The notes beneath the pieces were generated by a model. That model was not told where the DNA came from, made no database searches, and was given only the letters and a program-made list of their open reading frames with translations. A stretch of 64,000 nucleotides of DNA from Pardosa pseudoannulata. Lineage: Eukaryota; Arthropoda; Arachnida; Araneae; Lycosidae. Position numbers and translations under genes: made by a program. This document shows positions 33,041 to 45,121 of this stretch, piece by piece. The stretch covers positions 43,418,162-43,482,161 of the forward strand of contig CM063502.1 of assembly GCA_032207245.1 (NCBI GenBank), given 5' to 3'. The number at the start of each line of letters is the position of its first letter. Within the stretch, counting starts at the first letter, position 1.

Positions 33041-34020
33041 CAAAATGCTCTTGACACCAACGCATTCTCGACGAAGGCATGGTTTAAATAAAAATGTATT
33101 TAACAGATCGTGCTTACAATACAACCTAATTAAATTCTCGAGAAATGGTTATAGCAAGCACACGTATACAGGTAGAGGTTACAAGGTCTGCAACCATTTC
33201 TTTGGAGTGGGTATTTATATTCCTTTTCACTACTAGGGATACATATTAATCCTCCTCAGATATAGTGTCTGTTCACGACTACCGGCATGCTTTCGCATAC
33301 CATTTTTAAATTCAGCGGTCACTTTTAATAGCTTTTTTTGACACTGCATTGGTGTGGTACAGTAGCAATTTTTCACCTGCTTTGAGCCATCCAGCTGCTC
33401 GTTCATAATATTAAGCACTCAGATGATGTCTTGCAGACATTTTGTATTTAGTTATTTTCGTACCACACTGAATTTCACAGAAATAAGTTCAATAATCTAC
33501 AGCGTTATTTCCACCATATACCTGACAGCATGAAATTTTGAATGCTTAAAGAGCATTCTTTTTTTTTAAAAAACTATAAAGATATATATCTTAGTAAATA
33601 TTTAAATTATTTTAAAAATTGAATTTTAATGTTAGAATAAATTCTGCATGCATAAGCATAGATTTTTAACAGAAAAATTTAAATAAACTTTATTAAAAAC
33701 TTATCTATATGATTTACAGAGATCTAAAAATAGCTTTTGTTTATAAACAGCGTTATTTAGTAAAATTTGCTTCTATATGGTATGTTTTAAAACTCAAATT
33801 TATTCAGTAAGAGCAGTGCAAGGTTATTCAGCATTTTGCCAGTTTCTGCCTTCCAAACGCAGCTCCAAACCGAATCAGTCGAATCTTTTGGTAGTTTTTT
33901 TTATGGAAGATTCATAGATGATAATAAAACATATCATAAACATACGTAAGTGGTAATTTTGTAACTCAAAAAACTAACAGTTTCCCTATGAAATACTCGG
34001 TCTTAGTTCTCTTCATCAAT
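33041..34020. other. No feature recognised
   Basis: The N-terminal part of the Tc1 relic would lie just here but is not recognisable. Short frames on both strands near 33027-33418 have no motif. Confidence 0.4.
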
Positions 34021-34495
34021 GAAGGGCAACCCGAGTTCCACTAGGGTCCGTCATTTTTGCCACCGAAGGAAAACCCCAAAAAATGCCACCCAAAAATCTA
34101 AAAAAAATTAAGTAGCAAAAAACTTAAATAAATAAAGAAATATGAAAAATTATGAGGAAAACGGATTTTTTTAAGGTTAACCAGGAAAATGGAATATGAT
34201 GGAATTAAGATAATAATACAGATTTCGGTGAAAATTCTTTTATTAAAAAACAAAATTTACATTTTTTTTTTAAATTTTAGAATGTTCAGAAGACTGTCAA
34301 TTACTGCTGTATTTGATTTTATTACTCTTTTATTTTCTGCATTTAAGTATTTGAAACACATATTTTTGTAGGCTATGTTTATTTTATTTTTGCTTATTTA
34401 TTTATTTAGCATTCTATTCTTATGGTTTTGCCTCTCCTAAATTTTGCCGTCTTAAGCAGTCACCTACCTTAGTAACACTTAAGGCTCTGGTGACA
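34021..34495. mobile_element. Possible degraded non-autonomous element
   Basis: The left part has TTTTTGCCACCGAAGG and AATGCCACCCAAAAA; the right part has AATTTTGCCGTCTTAAGCAG then CACCTACCTTAG and AAGGCTCTGG. This GCCxCCC-rich, TTTTGCC-repeating style resembles a common animal interspersed repeat, but boundaries and superfamily are uncertain. Confidence 0.28.
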
Positions 34496-37065
34496 CTATT
34501 TTAGATCAAGTGTTAAAACTTAAAAGTAATAAGCTATTAGTAAAAGAAAGTATTATCTACAAGTACTAGAAAAATGAGCAAAATCTCTTTTAAAGATTAC
34601 TTTGAACATGAAATTAATTTTCGTATATGTTATAGATCTGCGACACGGGGATACAAAGGGTTAACATTTAATACAGCCTGTTTTATTTAGTGTATCGAAT
34701 TTCAGCTGTTTCATATTGATATAATGCAATCGCATAATTTTCCCTTTTATAAAATATACCATTCACTAATTCCACTTGTGCATTAATTAAAAAATAACTG
34801 TCTTTTTAGAACATCGTTATGTATTAAAATTATAACACTAAATATTATCTATTCTTCATCTATGCATAGTGTTTTACACACTGCAAAAATTTCGTTGAAA
34901 AGTTTTATTCATTATTTAAATAATTCTACTCATAAGAAACTAATAGTAGATGTAATGTATTGCCTAAAATCTTAACTTAATTGATTTAATTTTTTAGATG
35001 AGAATTTATATTTTATGCTCTTAAAAGCAAGTAATTTTTAGCCATGAACCCATTAAAATTTTATGCCCATAAAAGCAAGTAAGTTTTAACCATCAAACCA
35101 TTAATTAAATTATAACCATTAAAAAATCCTTTCTTAGATCATATTGCAACAGTACCTAATTATTAAAATTACGTTGTACCATGTACAAAGTTCGAGATTT
35201 TTGTACGATATCAGCCTGACTTCAGAAACAGTTTTCTTCTTCGCATCTACGAAACCCAATCTTAACTGTACGAAACGTTTGGTTAACGTTAAAAAAGGTA
35301 CACTTGACAACAATCATTCCAGCGGTTCACTTAGCAGGATCTTAAGAGTTGTGCATATCGTGCATAGTATTCTTTATACGGAGGTCACATAAATATAGAT
35401 ACCAGTTTTCTAATTCTTAAAGTGAGACGGTGTCTGTGTATTACATTAAAAGGCAGACTGAAAAGACTCTTGGTAATGTTTCCGCCAGACTATATGTCTT
35501 TTACAAAAGAAGTTAAATAAAAGCGGTTTCATGACTGAGCTGACCTCGAAATTCAGATGTCTACAAGCCATATCCTGATCCAAGAAGAGTTCCTTGCAGC
35601 GGAGCTTGAAAGTATAGCAAATGGAATTTTGAAATTTTGTATTTTTTAACTAACATTTAAACAGATTTGCTTTTATATGCTAGAATTTGAGAAATTTTAA
35701 AGAGACCTCAAATGTGCTTATACAATTTAAGATGATCCTTGATCCTGCCCTAGATAAAGAGTTAAAAAGAGAGAGGGGGCTTATGTATGTTTAAATTTTC
35801 CAAAGCAAGTACACTCTTTCAGGGTAAATACATTTGGAAAAAAAGTATTGTCCAAGTCCCAATTCTAAAAGAACTAATAAAACAAAAAGTACACACGAAA
35901 ATAGTAATTTTGCTAAAATTTCATTCACCCTATCGAAAGGAGTAAACAATGACATCGTCTTTTTCGGAGGAGAAAGTGATGATATTACTATGTACTTTCC
36001 AAATACTGAAAATTATGTAAAGTTTATGATATAGAAGAGATGTTTTAGTCTTTCGTTTTAACATTTGAAATATCTAACAGTATTATTGATTCAAAAGTTA
36101 GAGTAAGTGTGCAAAAAAAAATTTATTCTCTATTATCATATGAAATGTTCTTGAGTTAGTGCAATTTGCCAAGCATTTCTTTTCTGTCAACGTATAACGT
36201 TTATTCAATATTATCTAATGACTCTTTTTACTGCAGAAATTTATTTACATATTAGTTATTATGGCCTTAAAAGTACTGAAAACTAAAACTAAGTTTCCTA
36301 ATGTGAAAGAAAATACCAAATGGACAAGCAGGTAGCAGAGCTTTGCCCCCCCCCCCCTCTCCGATATAAATTACTATAAAATTTACCCACAAAATGCAGA
36401 GTATTTCTTATAGAGCTTAAAACACAAAATCGATAATTTAATTGTCTCAAAAGTTTCACGACATATTTTACTTATTCTTATTTCCTAAACGTAACACTCA
36501 GTTTTGTAGATTCTTATTTGAAGTGTCAGTTTTGTGTCTTTATCACTTTTCAAGCAGTATTAGCACTAACAGAATCGCAGTTTTTACTTTTCTAATACGG
36601 CAGTAAAAGTCCTGTCAAAAAAGCATATATACCTATTCTTTAAATATTTATTAAAATAAATTGTTACGCAGCGCAGTCTTTCTTAAAAAAGTACGTACTC
36701 ATGAATGACACATTTTACTTGCATTGTTTGGCATTTCTATTAAATCTAATAAAAGGAATATAAAATAACTATATTCCAAGCAATAAAAAATTATGCTTCT
36801 TAAAATACTTTTATACATTTCTTTTCTTTATAAAAATTGTATTTTACAGGTCAAAGCCGAAATATTGTCCTTTATAATTTACTGCCCTGGTCAGGGGTCC
36901 GGTTAATCAAACCCCAGAACCACCTCTGTATTTATGATTATGAAAAGAACAAAATTATGTTCTGAAATTTCTTTTCCTAAAGGTTAAAGGGGTATTAATG
37001 TGTTCTTATCAATTTAAAAAATCTTTAATATCTTGAATTCAATATTTTGTAAACAAGGACATATC
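34496..37065. other. AT-rich; minor coding-like pieces, no gene called
   Basis: GGATACAAAGGGTTAA near 34650 looks like a piggyBac-type right end without a partner. Near 35370-35518 a plus frame without ATG reads GHINIDTSFLILKVRRCLC and ends FPPDYMSFTKEVK. A 12-C run lies near 36345. None is enough for a call. Confidence 0.4.
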
Positions 37066-37420
37066 CCTTGTTAACGTCCTACGTCAGTAGCTCGTCGCGC
37101 CAATCATGATCCAAACCTTTCCCCTTCGCTAACAGCATGTATGCTGTTAAAGAGTTGGGGAAAGTTTCCGTTCCTTTTTCCATCTCCGTGTTCCAGTCTC
37201 TTTGAAGTTCATTCTTGTTCGGTAGTCTCGAGTCTAGACGTATGAATAGCGCGAAATGGAGGCTTCCCGTCATTACCTCAGCAATAGGTCGCCAAATAGA
37301 TTTTGCAATTTATTGACTCCAATCTGTGCTCGAACTCTAGACTTTCTGCGATAAGCGCGTATACGGCAAGTATATAAGGCAACCGCGATGGGAAAACCTT
37401 TAAAAGCTACACTACAAAAT
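37066..37420. other. GC-richer patch with short palindrome
   Basis: Balanced composition over about 350 bp. It includes the perfect palindrome TAACAGCAT-GT-ATGCTGTTA (37130-37149) and a TATA-like AGTATATAAGG near 37370. A minus-strand ATG frame of 64 codons (MTGSLHFALFIRLDSR ... HDWRDELLT) spans most of it and has coding-like composition but no recognised domain. It may be an exon, a promoter or a conserved element. Confidence 0.3.
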
Positions 37421-38690
37421 GTGTTTTAAGTGAGGATTTTTCGGACTGGACGGGGAAAAATGCTTTGGATTAAAAACTATTTTTGGAATGACGGTAAGAG
37501 CATGTCGCTTTTGTTTACTCTTTATTTTTAACGTAGAGAAGAAAACAATTTAGCCGTTTTTTATTGTTTACCTTTTCTTAAGATGTTGTTTTTATGCTCA
37601 CATGTAAAGAGGAGGTTACAATCATAAGATGCAAATAGTAATGAAGATCTAAGCTGTCTCTGCCGCAAAGGGAAAGTACTGCATAGTATAAAATCATTCA
37701 CAAAAATATATGCAGTATACATATTTATATTGTAAATTGAATGCACATGAATATATACAAACAAAAAACTTTTTACAAATAAAATAAATATAGAACATTT
37801 CTAGGTATTAAATTAAGCCATGATCTGTGGTAAATGCTATGTGCTAAATATCGGGATGATTTTTTCCTCATTTTGGAAAAAAATATTATTAATAAAGATA
37901 TAATTATATATTTTTAAGAGTCCGTAACTTAATGTATAATTTTAAAATCGGTTTCATGAATTAGTTTTCTTTTAACGTCCCCCATCCTTTCTATTTTTTT
38001 TTTCTTTTGAAACATTCTTAACTTTTAATGTTAAGCTCCATATGATAAATTGTCTTCATACATGTATAAAAAAACTATTTAGATAAAGAAAATAATAATT
38101 TATTTCTATATTTATAACTTCATGTATTTTTAATAACGTTTCAGGCAGATGAAATACTTGAAATTTTGTTATGATCTACACTCATCTTTAAATTTTGATA
38201 TTTTAACTATTTTATTGAACTTTCAAAACATTATTAGGTCCCAATGGGATTTTATCTTTTGAAAAACTCTATAATACTATAAAATCATAGTTCATACATG
38301 TAAATATAATTATTATTTTAAAGATTCATTTTAATCTGTTTTTCTTATTTACGTTTACGTATAAGCTTTCTAAAGGTTGGCTGTTTCAAACTGACTGTAA
38401 ATTTATACACTTTTAATCTGCAATTTTTAATATTTTTATGTAATCTGAAGTTATTTTTCTTCAAATGACAAAGGTGATTAATTTATCTTTTTACTTTATG
38501 TAAAAAAATGTATTAATAGTCTTATTAAATACTGTATAACTAAGACACCGTACGATTTTACGGGATCACACTGTCAGAATTATTCTTTGATTAATAATCA
38601 TAACGTTCCTACAATTTTAAGCTTCAGGTACAGACAGGTATTAAGGTTTTAGTAACCAAATAAGTGCTTAATTGCTGTTTTTGTTCTCTG
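37421..38690. other. AT-rich, nothing recognised
   Basis: No supported feature. Confidence 0.5.
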
Positions 38691-38706
38691 TCAGTAGGTG
38701 GCGCTG
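38691..38706 (+). promoter_or_regulatory. CTCF-like binding motif
   Basis: TCAGTAGGTGGCGCTG matches the conserved animal CTCF core (CCASYAGRKGGCRS) at all but the first position and contains the AGGTGGCGC core known from insect CTCF. It is an isolated GC-rich word in very AT-rich surroundings. Occupancy and insulator function are inference. Confidence 0.5.
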
Positions 38707-39091
38707 AACGATTACAGCTTAATGTAACATGTTTTTGTAAATAAACAAAAGCTTAGTATATTCTTCATAAAACTAATTAATCTTAATATCAATACAGTTA
38801 TATTTCTGTATTGTACTGTCCTGTACGCTATATACAAAAAAAAAATAATTTTCAAATTAAATTTTATAATTTTTAAATATTTACAATCTTTTAAATTTTT
38901 AGATTTTAGGTCGTCTGGCAAATATTTATGGTATACCTAAAAATATTTTCGTGTGTTTTAATTTTTCTATTTAACACTTAAATGACATGTGTGTATACTT
39001 TATAAACAAATGAGATCGTTCTAAATCATTTATAAATTCTATCGAAGCTTTATATGTGGATTGCAACAATAATTAAATAAATCTTTAGTTT

Positions 39092-39092
<1 letters not shown>
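38707..39092. other. AT-rich, nothing recognised
   Basis: No supported feature. Confidence 0.5.

Positions 39093-39166
<74 letters not shown>
39093..39166. repeat. (TA)n microsatellite
   Basis: About 30 TA dinucleotides, nearly pure, between ACATACA and CATAATA. Confidence 0.97.
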
Positions 39167-39168
<2 letters not shown>

Positions 39169-39590
39169 ATATACGTATTTTATGCATTCATGAATCTTCT
39201 AATTTTCTCAAAGCCAATAAATAAGAACTTAGACTTTTCAAGATATTGTTTTTTTCTTTCATAGAATCCTATTCTTTTAGCTAAGAACTTATCTTATTTT
39301 TCCATAATAAAAACTATGTTTTAGGTAGAAATGTCGGGACATGTTGAAATTATTTTCTTATTTCATCCTTTTCATTGATTATAACATCGTTTCAGGGTAC
39401 CATGGCCCTTCTTTTATCAATATTGTTTGAAATGACATCTACAATTTTGCAGCAATTCTGCAATTTCTTTAATTGTTAATTTTCTCACTCTGTTTAGAGT
39501 TCGTGGGCTATTGATAATAGTTAATTTGGGTTCTTTTATTTTAGATTAGGTATAGATTTTATTATAGATTATAGATTTTTTTAGGTAGCT
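39167..39590. other. AT-rich, nothing recognised
   Basis: TAGATTTTATTATAGATTATAGATTTTT is a short internal repeat near 39550. Nothing else. Confidence 0.5.
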
Positions 39591-39751
39591 TCTCTGTTAG
39601 TAACCTAAAAATAGCGATTGTGTTTCTACAGACAGATACATAACTAATGAAAGAAATACCACTGTGAGTTGAAGCATCTGATTTTTTCTACAGTCCAAGT
39701 TCTTGTTGAGAACGTGTATGCATAATACATGTTTATCAATCTTCACTAATT

Positions 39752-39820
39752 GGTCTCCCTGATAACCTAACATCTAGGACACTGTCGTTCAGAACACAAT
39801 CCCTGGGCTTGAGTCCGATT
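39752..39820 (+). mobile_element. tRNA-derived SINE head, copy 1
   Basis: GGTCTCCCTGATAACC, CTAGGACACTGTCGTTCAG and a B-box-like GGGCTTGAGTCCGA follow the order of a tRNA-derived SINE promoter. The A box is decayed. Confidence 0.5.
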
Positions 39821-40250
39821 ATATAATTGCGGCTATATAAGTTTGGATTTACTGTAATTTCAAGTATATAAGCCACCTTGACGTATATGCCGCACACGTG
39901 AAAACTGACCTAAATGAAATGAAAATTCCATCTACTAAGCCACTTTGGCATATACAAAACACATTAGCTACTGTATTGCGAAAATTTGGACACTGCTGTT
40001 CAAACCAACCAGACTAAACTAAATCTACTTGTCCGGTAGCAATTTATATTATTCATTTGAGTTCCCTTTTCCTCAATTAACAATTGTATAGGTAGTTTTT
40101 CTGCTATTAACCTAATAAATGTCTTTGTGTTACTACAGACAGATACACAGTTAATTAAAGAATGGCTGCTTCGAGTGGAGAGTCTAGTTATTTGTACAGT
40201 CCAAGTTCTTGTTAATGACGTGTATACATGTTTATCAACCTGCAGCAATC

Positions 40251-40321
40251 GGTCTCTTTGAAGGTGACCGAACTTTTAGGACACTGTCTTTCAGAATACA
40301 ATTTGTAGGCTTGAGTCCCAT
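40251..40321 (+). mobile_element. tRNA-derived SINE head, copy 2
   Basis: GGTCTCTTTGAAGGTGACCG, TTAGGACACTGTCTTTCAG and GTAGGCTTGAGTCCCATT. It parallels copy 1 and preserves the B box slightly better. It is duplicated together with its flanks, so it did not insert independently. Confidence 0.5.
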
Positions 40322-40450
40322 TGTTTAAATGTATAATTGCATTCATGTGAAATCGAATTTACTGTAGTTTCAGGTAGATAAGATGCCTAACGTATACGCC
40401 GTACTTGTTATAATTGACTTAAACAAAATAAACATTCACCTCCTAACCTC

Positions 40451-41494
40451 CTAAACATATACTCCACACATAAGCCCTCTTGTGCAAAAACTTGGCCAAA
40501 CCAGGCCAGACGTATCCTTCTTGTTCAAACTTAAAACACCGGATGAATCTCTCATGCTCTTTAGCAAACTGTGGTAATCTCCGACCGCTGCACACCATTG
40601 CCTAAGCCGACTCTAGAGAAGTAGCATAGAACTAGCATTCGTTGATATAGTACGACACGGTATATCGGGTTGATTCTATACCTGACCGTAAGTAAAAATC
40701 GAATAAATCGTGCAATAAATGCACATGCAAAATGTTTAGTTTAAAAAAAATTGAACGTAACAGGAAAAATAAAATTCCCTCAGATACGCCACAGGCGTTA
40801 CTGAGAAGCTAAAAAACTTATAAGATGCGTCTTTGTGAAATTATTGCAGTTTTTTTTTAATTTGTCAATTATTTTTTAATGGCTTATAATTGTTTCATTT
40901 AAACTGCATCTAAAGATCTTATGCATTTTTTTGTGTTTTAGTTACAGTGTTTAATGCAGAGGTGAGCAATCTTTTTGATGTTGACACAACATTTAAATTA
41001 GACACTAATAAAGGAAGCCACATAAGCTGATATACCTATAAATGCCACTTTTGTGAAATTATTGTAGCTTTAGTATAACTTTATCAGTTTATTCTCCTTA
41101 TATAGAAAAACAGAAAAATAAGAACATTATATCATCCATTTATTATTTAAAATTAAAAGGTGGAACATGAAATGTTTTTGAATTTGCATAAAGTTAATAA
41201 CTAGTTAAACGATCAATTATAAATTATATTTAATAGACAACTACATATTTAAGTATTTCATTAAGTAAAAGTTAATAAAGTATAAGTATTTTAAATAAAT
41301 TTATTAGATGATAAAGTAATACAATAAAAAATAATATTAAGCTATAAAAACTAACAAAGCAACAATACAATCTATTAATTTCATAATATATATAATTAAA
41401 TATTAATTCAAGAGCTAGCTTTTACGTGAAAGCCGCACAAGAAGCTCCCCACCTATGGTATAAAATTTTACGTGGAGAATTTGTAATTAGCAAA
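40451..41494. other. Small GC-richer patch, then AT-rich
   Basis: From 40480 to 40700 the composition is more balanced (GGCCAAACCAGGCCAGACG, CCGACCGCTGCACACC), with no frame or motif I can name. The rest is AT-rich. Confidence 0.4.
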
Positions 41495-41789
41495 CAGTGG
41501 AACCTTGATCGATCCTTCCCTTATTATTTGTTTTCTCCTATTTATAGTTCCTGTCATTTTGTCTCGTATTTATGGTTACCATTATAGAGCTAATGATAAT
41601 TTTTCTCTCATTGATCGTTTCGGATCTTAGTTTTATTTATTTAATTCTTTTGTGTTTTTCGTACGTGAAAAGAAAGCACGCATTTTACTAAAATTCTATA
41701 TCCATTTCATTTCCCGCATCCTTCATTTTCCCGCATTCATCGTTTTAGATTTCCATCCTCTTGAAAAACGATGGATCGAGGTTCCACTG
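41495..41789. mobile_element. pogo/Tigger-type MITE, 295 bp
   Basis: Ends CAGTGGAACCTTGATCGATCC and (reverse complement) CAGTGGAACCTCGATCCATCG form terminal inverted repeats of about 20 bp with few mismatches. The termini resemble those of the 586-bp element at 50.5 kb. The expected TA duplication reads AA/TT, presumably mutated. Internal repeats TATTTATAGTTCC / TATTTATGGTTACC. Non-coding. Confidence 0.72.
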
Positions 41790-42639
41790 TTTTTTGTTCC
41801 AATACCGCAATTTTGAAAAAGTAAATTGACTATTGAGGCACTGTTTGGGGTTTTTGTTGCAAAGATTACAAACGTTAATGTACCTTGTAATTTTTTTTCG
41901 AGAAATAGGGAAAAGTATGTGAAAAGAATGCATAAAAAATATTATTCTGAAGTCTTTGAATTGAATTGCTTAGTAATAAATAAGAGAAAATTCTAGAACT
42001 TCCTAAATGGCTGCAAGAAATTTTCTTTGACCTTAAATCACGTCTGTGTATTTAAAAAAACTGCTATGGTTCAATTTCTGAATATAAGAATATCTTGAGA
42101 CATGTTGACAAATGAACTACAAATAGTTATCTTTACTTATACTGTTTTATGATTAGTCTAACCTATAAAAATTAGAATAGAAATCTGAGTATGTGTAAAT
42201 GTATTGAAATAAAAATATTTAAATTGGAAATAAATTACTAGACGCAATTTAAGCACAAATATCAATGCAGGGGAAATTCACTGTCATTGTACCATCTGAC
42301 TAGTCATAATGTGGCACAATCACTCAAAAAAGGTGACTGAGATCAAAGAATATAGACACAGTAAGAAGGGAAGGTACCTAAGAGATAATGTAAACAAGCA
42401 AACGAAAGAAGTGATCACCATGAACCTTGTTAGAAAAACAACTTTACAGGCTCCTTCTCAGATTCAGAAACATCATTAATCTTTTGAATTTTGATTTTGT
42501 TTTTAAAATTACTAATTTTGTAAATTTCATCTATGGGTTTTTAAAAATTCCTTGTAGATTATACATTTGCAGTATATGCTAATAACTACACATTATTAAA
42601 GTTAATGTTTTTATGTTCCAGATTAAATTTTCTGTTAAA
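41790..42639. other. AT-rich, nothing recognised
   Basis: No supported feature. Confidence 0.5.
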
Positions 42640-42970
42640 CAGAAAGCTATAAATGGCGTTGACTTTTAGTACGATCGAGGAAGAGTTTATATTATACTTT
42701 ACAGCAGATGGGGTTTATAGTTCCCGCGCTGGGACGTCACTAAGACGAGGAGTAGCCTATATATGTTGAAACAGTAGCAGGTGTTCATCTAACAGGCATT
42801 AATCAAACAATCGGTGACCCCTGTAAGAACATTTTCCTGTCGAACAGTACGACATCATTCGGGTTTTAACCTTAGTGTGCTTTCCCCTGTTTGCTGAAAT
42901 GCTGCATTTTTTCCCTTTAGAGCCTCGAAACGTGTGTGACACTTTGAGAGGAATTAATATCTATAAACTC
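42640..42970 (+). mobile_element. Possible LTR fragment
   Basis: GTTCCCGCGCTGGGACGTCAC, then a TATA-like CCTATATATG, then AATCAAACAATCGGTGACCCC. This order resembles the U3, TATA and end-of-LTR plus primer-binding region (GGTGACCCC) of arthropod gypsy-type elements. No open reading frames for gag or pol are nearby and no second LTR was found. It could equally be an unrelated GC-richer patch. Confidence 0.28.
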
Positions 42971-43084
42971 TCCATGTGCTGCGTTTATCTATATGTTCTT
43001 TCGCGATGAATCTCCGGATTCAAAATACCAAATCCCAAGACTGGTTCCATAATATTGACTATTGTCAAAAAAATAAATTTTGCC

Positions 43085-43345
43085 AACGAAACTCCCTGTC
43101 GTTACAGCCCTCGGGGGCCATGGAGTAATGTGCCATTTCTGTGATCGAGACCAAAGGCCTGGGTGCGAAGCATGCAGCATTAGGTGGTCAACCTTACACG
43201 GAATCCCCAACGTTTATATCCCAAGCATGCTTGGTCCTCAGATCCTCTACCCACTGAAGGGATGAAAGACTGAGCCAACTTTGTCCAGGCCGAGTATCGA
43301 ACCTCGGATCTGTGTGTCCGCGCTACTCTTACGTCACTGGCAATC
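43085..43345 (-). mobile_element. tRNA-derived SINE, minus strand
   Basis: On the minus strand the head reads GTGACGTAAGAGTAGCGCGG (A-box region), then GATCCGAGGTTCGATACTCGG with a good B box (GGTTCGATACTC). A body of about 190 bp with CCAAGCATGCTTGGGATATA (a palindromic core) and GGCCCCCGAGGGC follows. It is the most complete SINE in the window. Open frames of 61-73 codons on both strands are artefacts of its GC-rich body. Confidence 0.72.
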
Positions 43346-44923
43346 AATAAGATTTAACACCAGTAATTTAATAATATACCTTTAAATTATTACATAAACA
43401 AAAGTAGTCCATGCGTTGAATTTTTAATAAATTGCTATATGCTGTAATATAATTGTGCAATTAAAACTTTATTAGTTTAATTGTTTAAATATTAAGTTCT
43501 GTTTCCTGTATAAACTAGTATAAACCAAGACAACATCAGTTGTATCACCAATGAGTATATAAAAAAGCTTTAATCTGTACAAAAACTCATCTGCATATTT
43601 TGTGCTGAAATGTTATGTAGGTTTTATAAGAGAAATTGTTTTTTACTGTTATTATTTTTCCTTTCTATGAATGCTTATAATAACAACTACGTTTTAATCT
43701 AAATTTTAAAAAAGATAGTCATAACCAAAACTTTCCAATTTATTAGTAAAAGGAATAAGCATGGAACATTTTGTGGAATTTATTTTGAATTAATTAATAA
43801 TTTATGCATCTAAAAATAATTAATATATCACGTTTTGACTTTGCTAACGAAAAATTAACTTTTGAAAGTCTATTGTAGCCTTCAGCTTTCCAATAATCCA
43901 GAGAAATCTGAACGTTTCTAGAGGCAAATGAAGTTTTAAAAAAGTAAAATAAAATGTATTATTTGCCTTGTTTTTCTAAAAAAAAAACCCAATTAAACTT
44001 TTCAAAATCTTGAAGATATTCATTTTTTTCACAGTTAAAAAATACTCATTTTTGTATGTTTAAACGTAAGTACTTGTATCAGTACACATCTGTATATAAT
44101 AAGTTATATTCTTTATTTACAATTAAAACCAAAAGGGATATTTCTTAGTGCGAAAAAGAAAGTACATTCATTTCAGTGAATCAAAAATATTAATTGATAA
44201 ATTTATGTACATATATTTTTCTTTTAATGATATTTTCTACTACCGAATGCTAATTAAGTAGCATGTTTTGCATGTTTTAAAAAATGGCAAAGCATGCTAA
44301 AAGAAACATACATGAAGATGTTTAGTATTTTTCTCTTACCAGAAAAATTTATTGTATTTTGAAATACATTTCCGAATGTATGTATGCATTTAGGCTCCTT
44401 AATCACTATAATAAGTCAAGAAAACTTCTTACAACATTATTTTGTATGTAGTTTTTAGTTTTTATCTAATGACTGTATTTTAAATTATGCTTTGTATTAT
44501 AACGAAGGATTGCATGCTTTAAAGTTGTTTTATAATTATTTTCAATGATTAACTATAGCAGAATATATTATAATAGAATATAGTATGATATTTTGTAGAA
44601 TTTTTTTCATTCTTAAAGAAATTTTTTTATCTAAAATGTATGTCAAACATGTTTCCCATGCTTGTAATCTTTTTTGTACTATTTTTCCAAACTTACAAGT
44701 CAACCATACGTCCATTTGTTTTTCCAACGTTCAATACATATTTTGACAAATGAATTCTCTAAAATGTAAAGTTTGTTTTAATCAACATGGAGACTGAAAA
44801 AATAGTATACGATGCTTGGGAGAAACGTTAAAGATAATAAATAACGCCTAGATAGGAAATCAGCTTTGGTTTTTATTTGGGGTCAAAGTTCAAGTAGTAT
44901 TTAGGTCATGTATGCATTTGACT
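43346..44923. other. AT-rich; weak minus-strand exon-like piece
   Basis: At about 44760-44695 on the minus strand a frame (VEKQMDVWLT) meets a consensus GTAAGT donor; an overlapping frame is also open (SFVKICIERWKNKWTYG), so the call is ambiguous. Otherwise nothing. Confidence 0.35.
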
Positions 44924-45121
44924 TTAAAAATTTAGCTTTTTTCCTACCTGAATGTTGTAGTATTTTAGTCCAAATTTCTCTTTCCATTTGATAAATTCAG
45001 AGAAGTTTGCTGTCTCTGGTGATTTATAGAAAGCAATGCTTCCACGTAAATGGAAACACATATTATTAATTCCCAGGCACGCATCTTCAACACCCTTTTT
45101 TTTATCGCCACAAACTTTCAA
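44924..45121 (-). CDS. Candidate exon, minus strand
   Basis: A minus-strand frame runs 65 codons: VCGDKKKGVEDACLGINN, MCFHLRGSIAFYKSPETAN, FSEFIKWKEKFGLKYYNIQ. The composition is balanced, with Trp, Cys and His and no low-complexity runs. After ...YYNIQ comes CAG/GTAGGA, an acceptable donor, and the frame then degenerates. The upstream side is purine-rich and gives a poor acceptor. The protein is not recognised. It lies about 0.8 kb downstream, on the minus strand, of a CpG-rich patch that could be a promoter, so a minus-strand gene is possible. Confidence 0.38.
   Translation of the reverse strand: MKVCGDKKKGVEDACLGINNMCFHLRGSIAFYKSPETANFSEFIKWKEKFGLKYYNIQVGKKLNF

Larger units (their letters stand above)
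39591..40450. repeat. Local duplication, offset ~498 bp, carrying a SINE head
   Basis: Units at about 39591-39950 and 40089-40450 share, in order, TAGGTAG, GTTNCTACAGACAGATACA, TACAGTCCAAGTTCTTGTT, ACATGTTTATCAA, AGGACACTGTC, GGCTTGAGTCC and ACGTATACGCCG. They are clearly diverged, so this is an older duplication. Each unit contains a tRNA-like segment. Confidence 0.85.

Noticed and set aside
34640..34665. piggyBac-type right end (GGATACAAAGGGTTAA)
   Set aside because: No matching left end was found within a plausible distance, so a single TTAA-flanked word is not enough.
37388..37429. Mini gene after a TATA-like box
   Set aside because: The ATG after TATATAAGG opens only a 13-codon frame.
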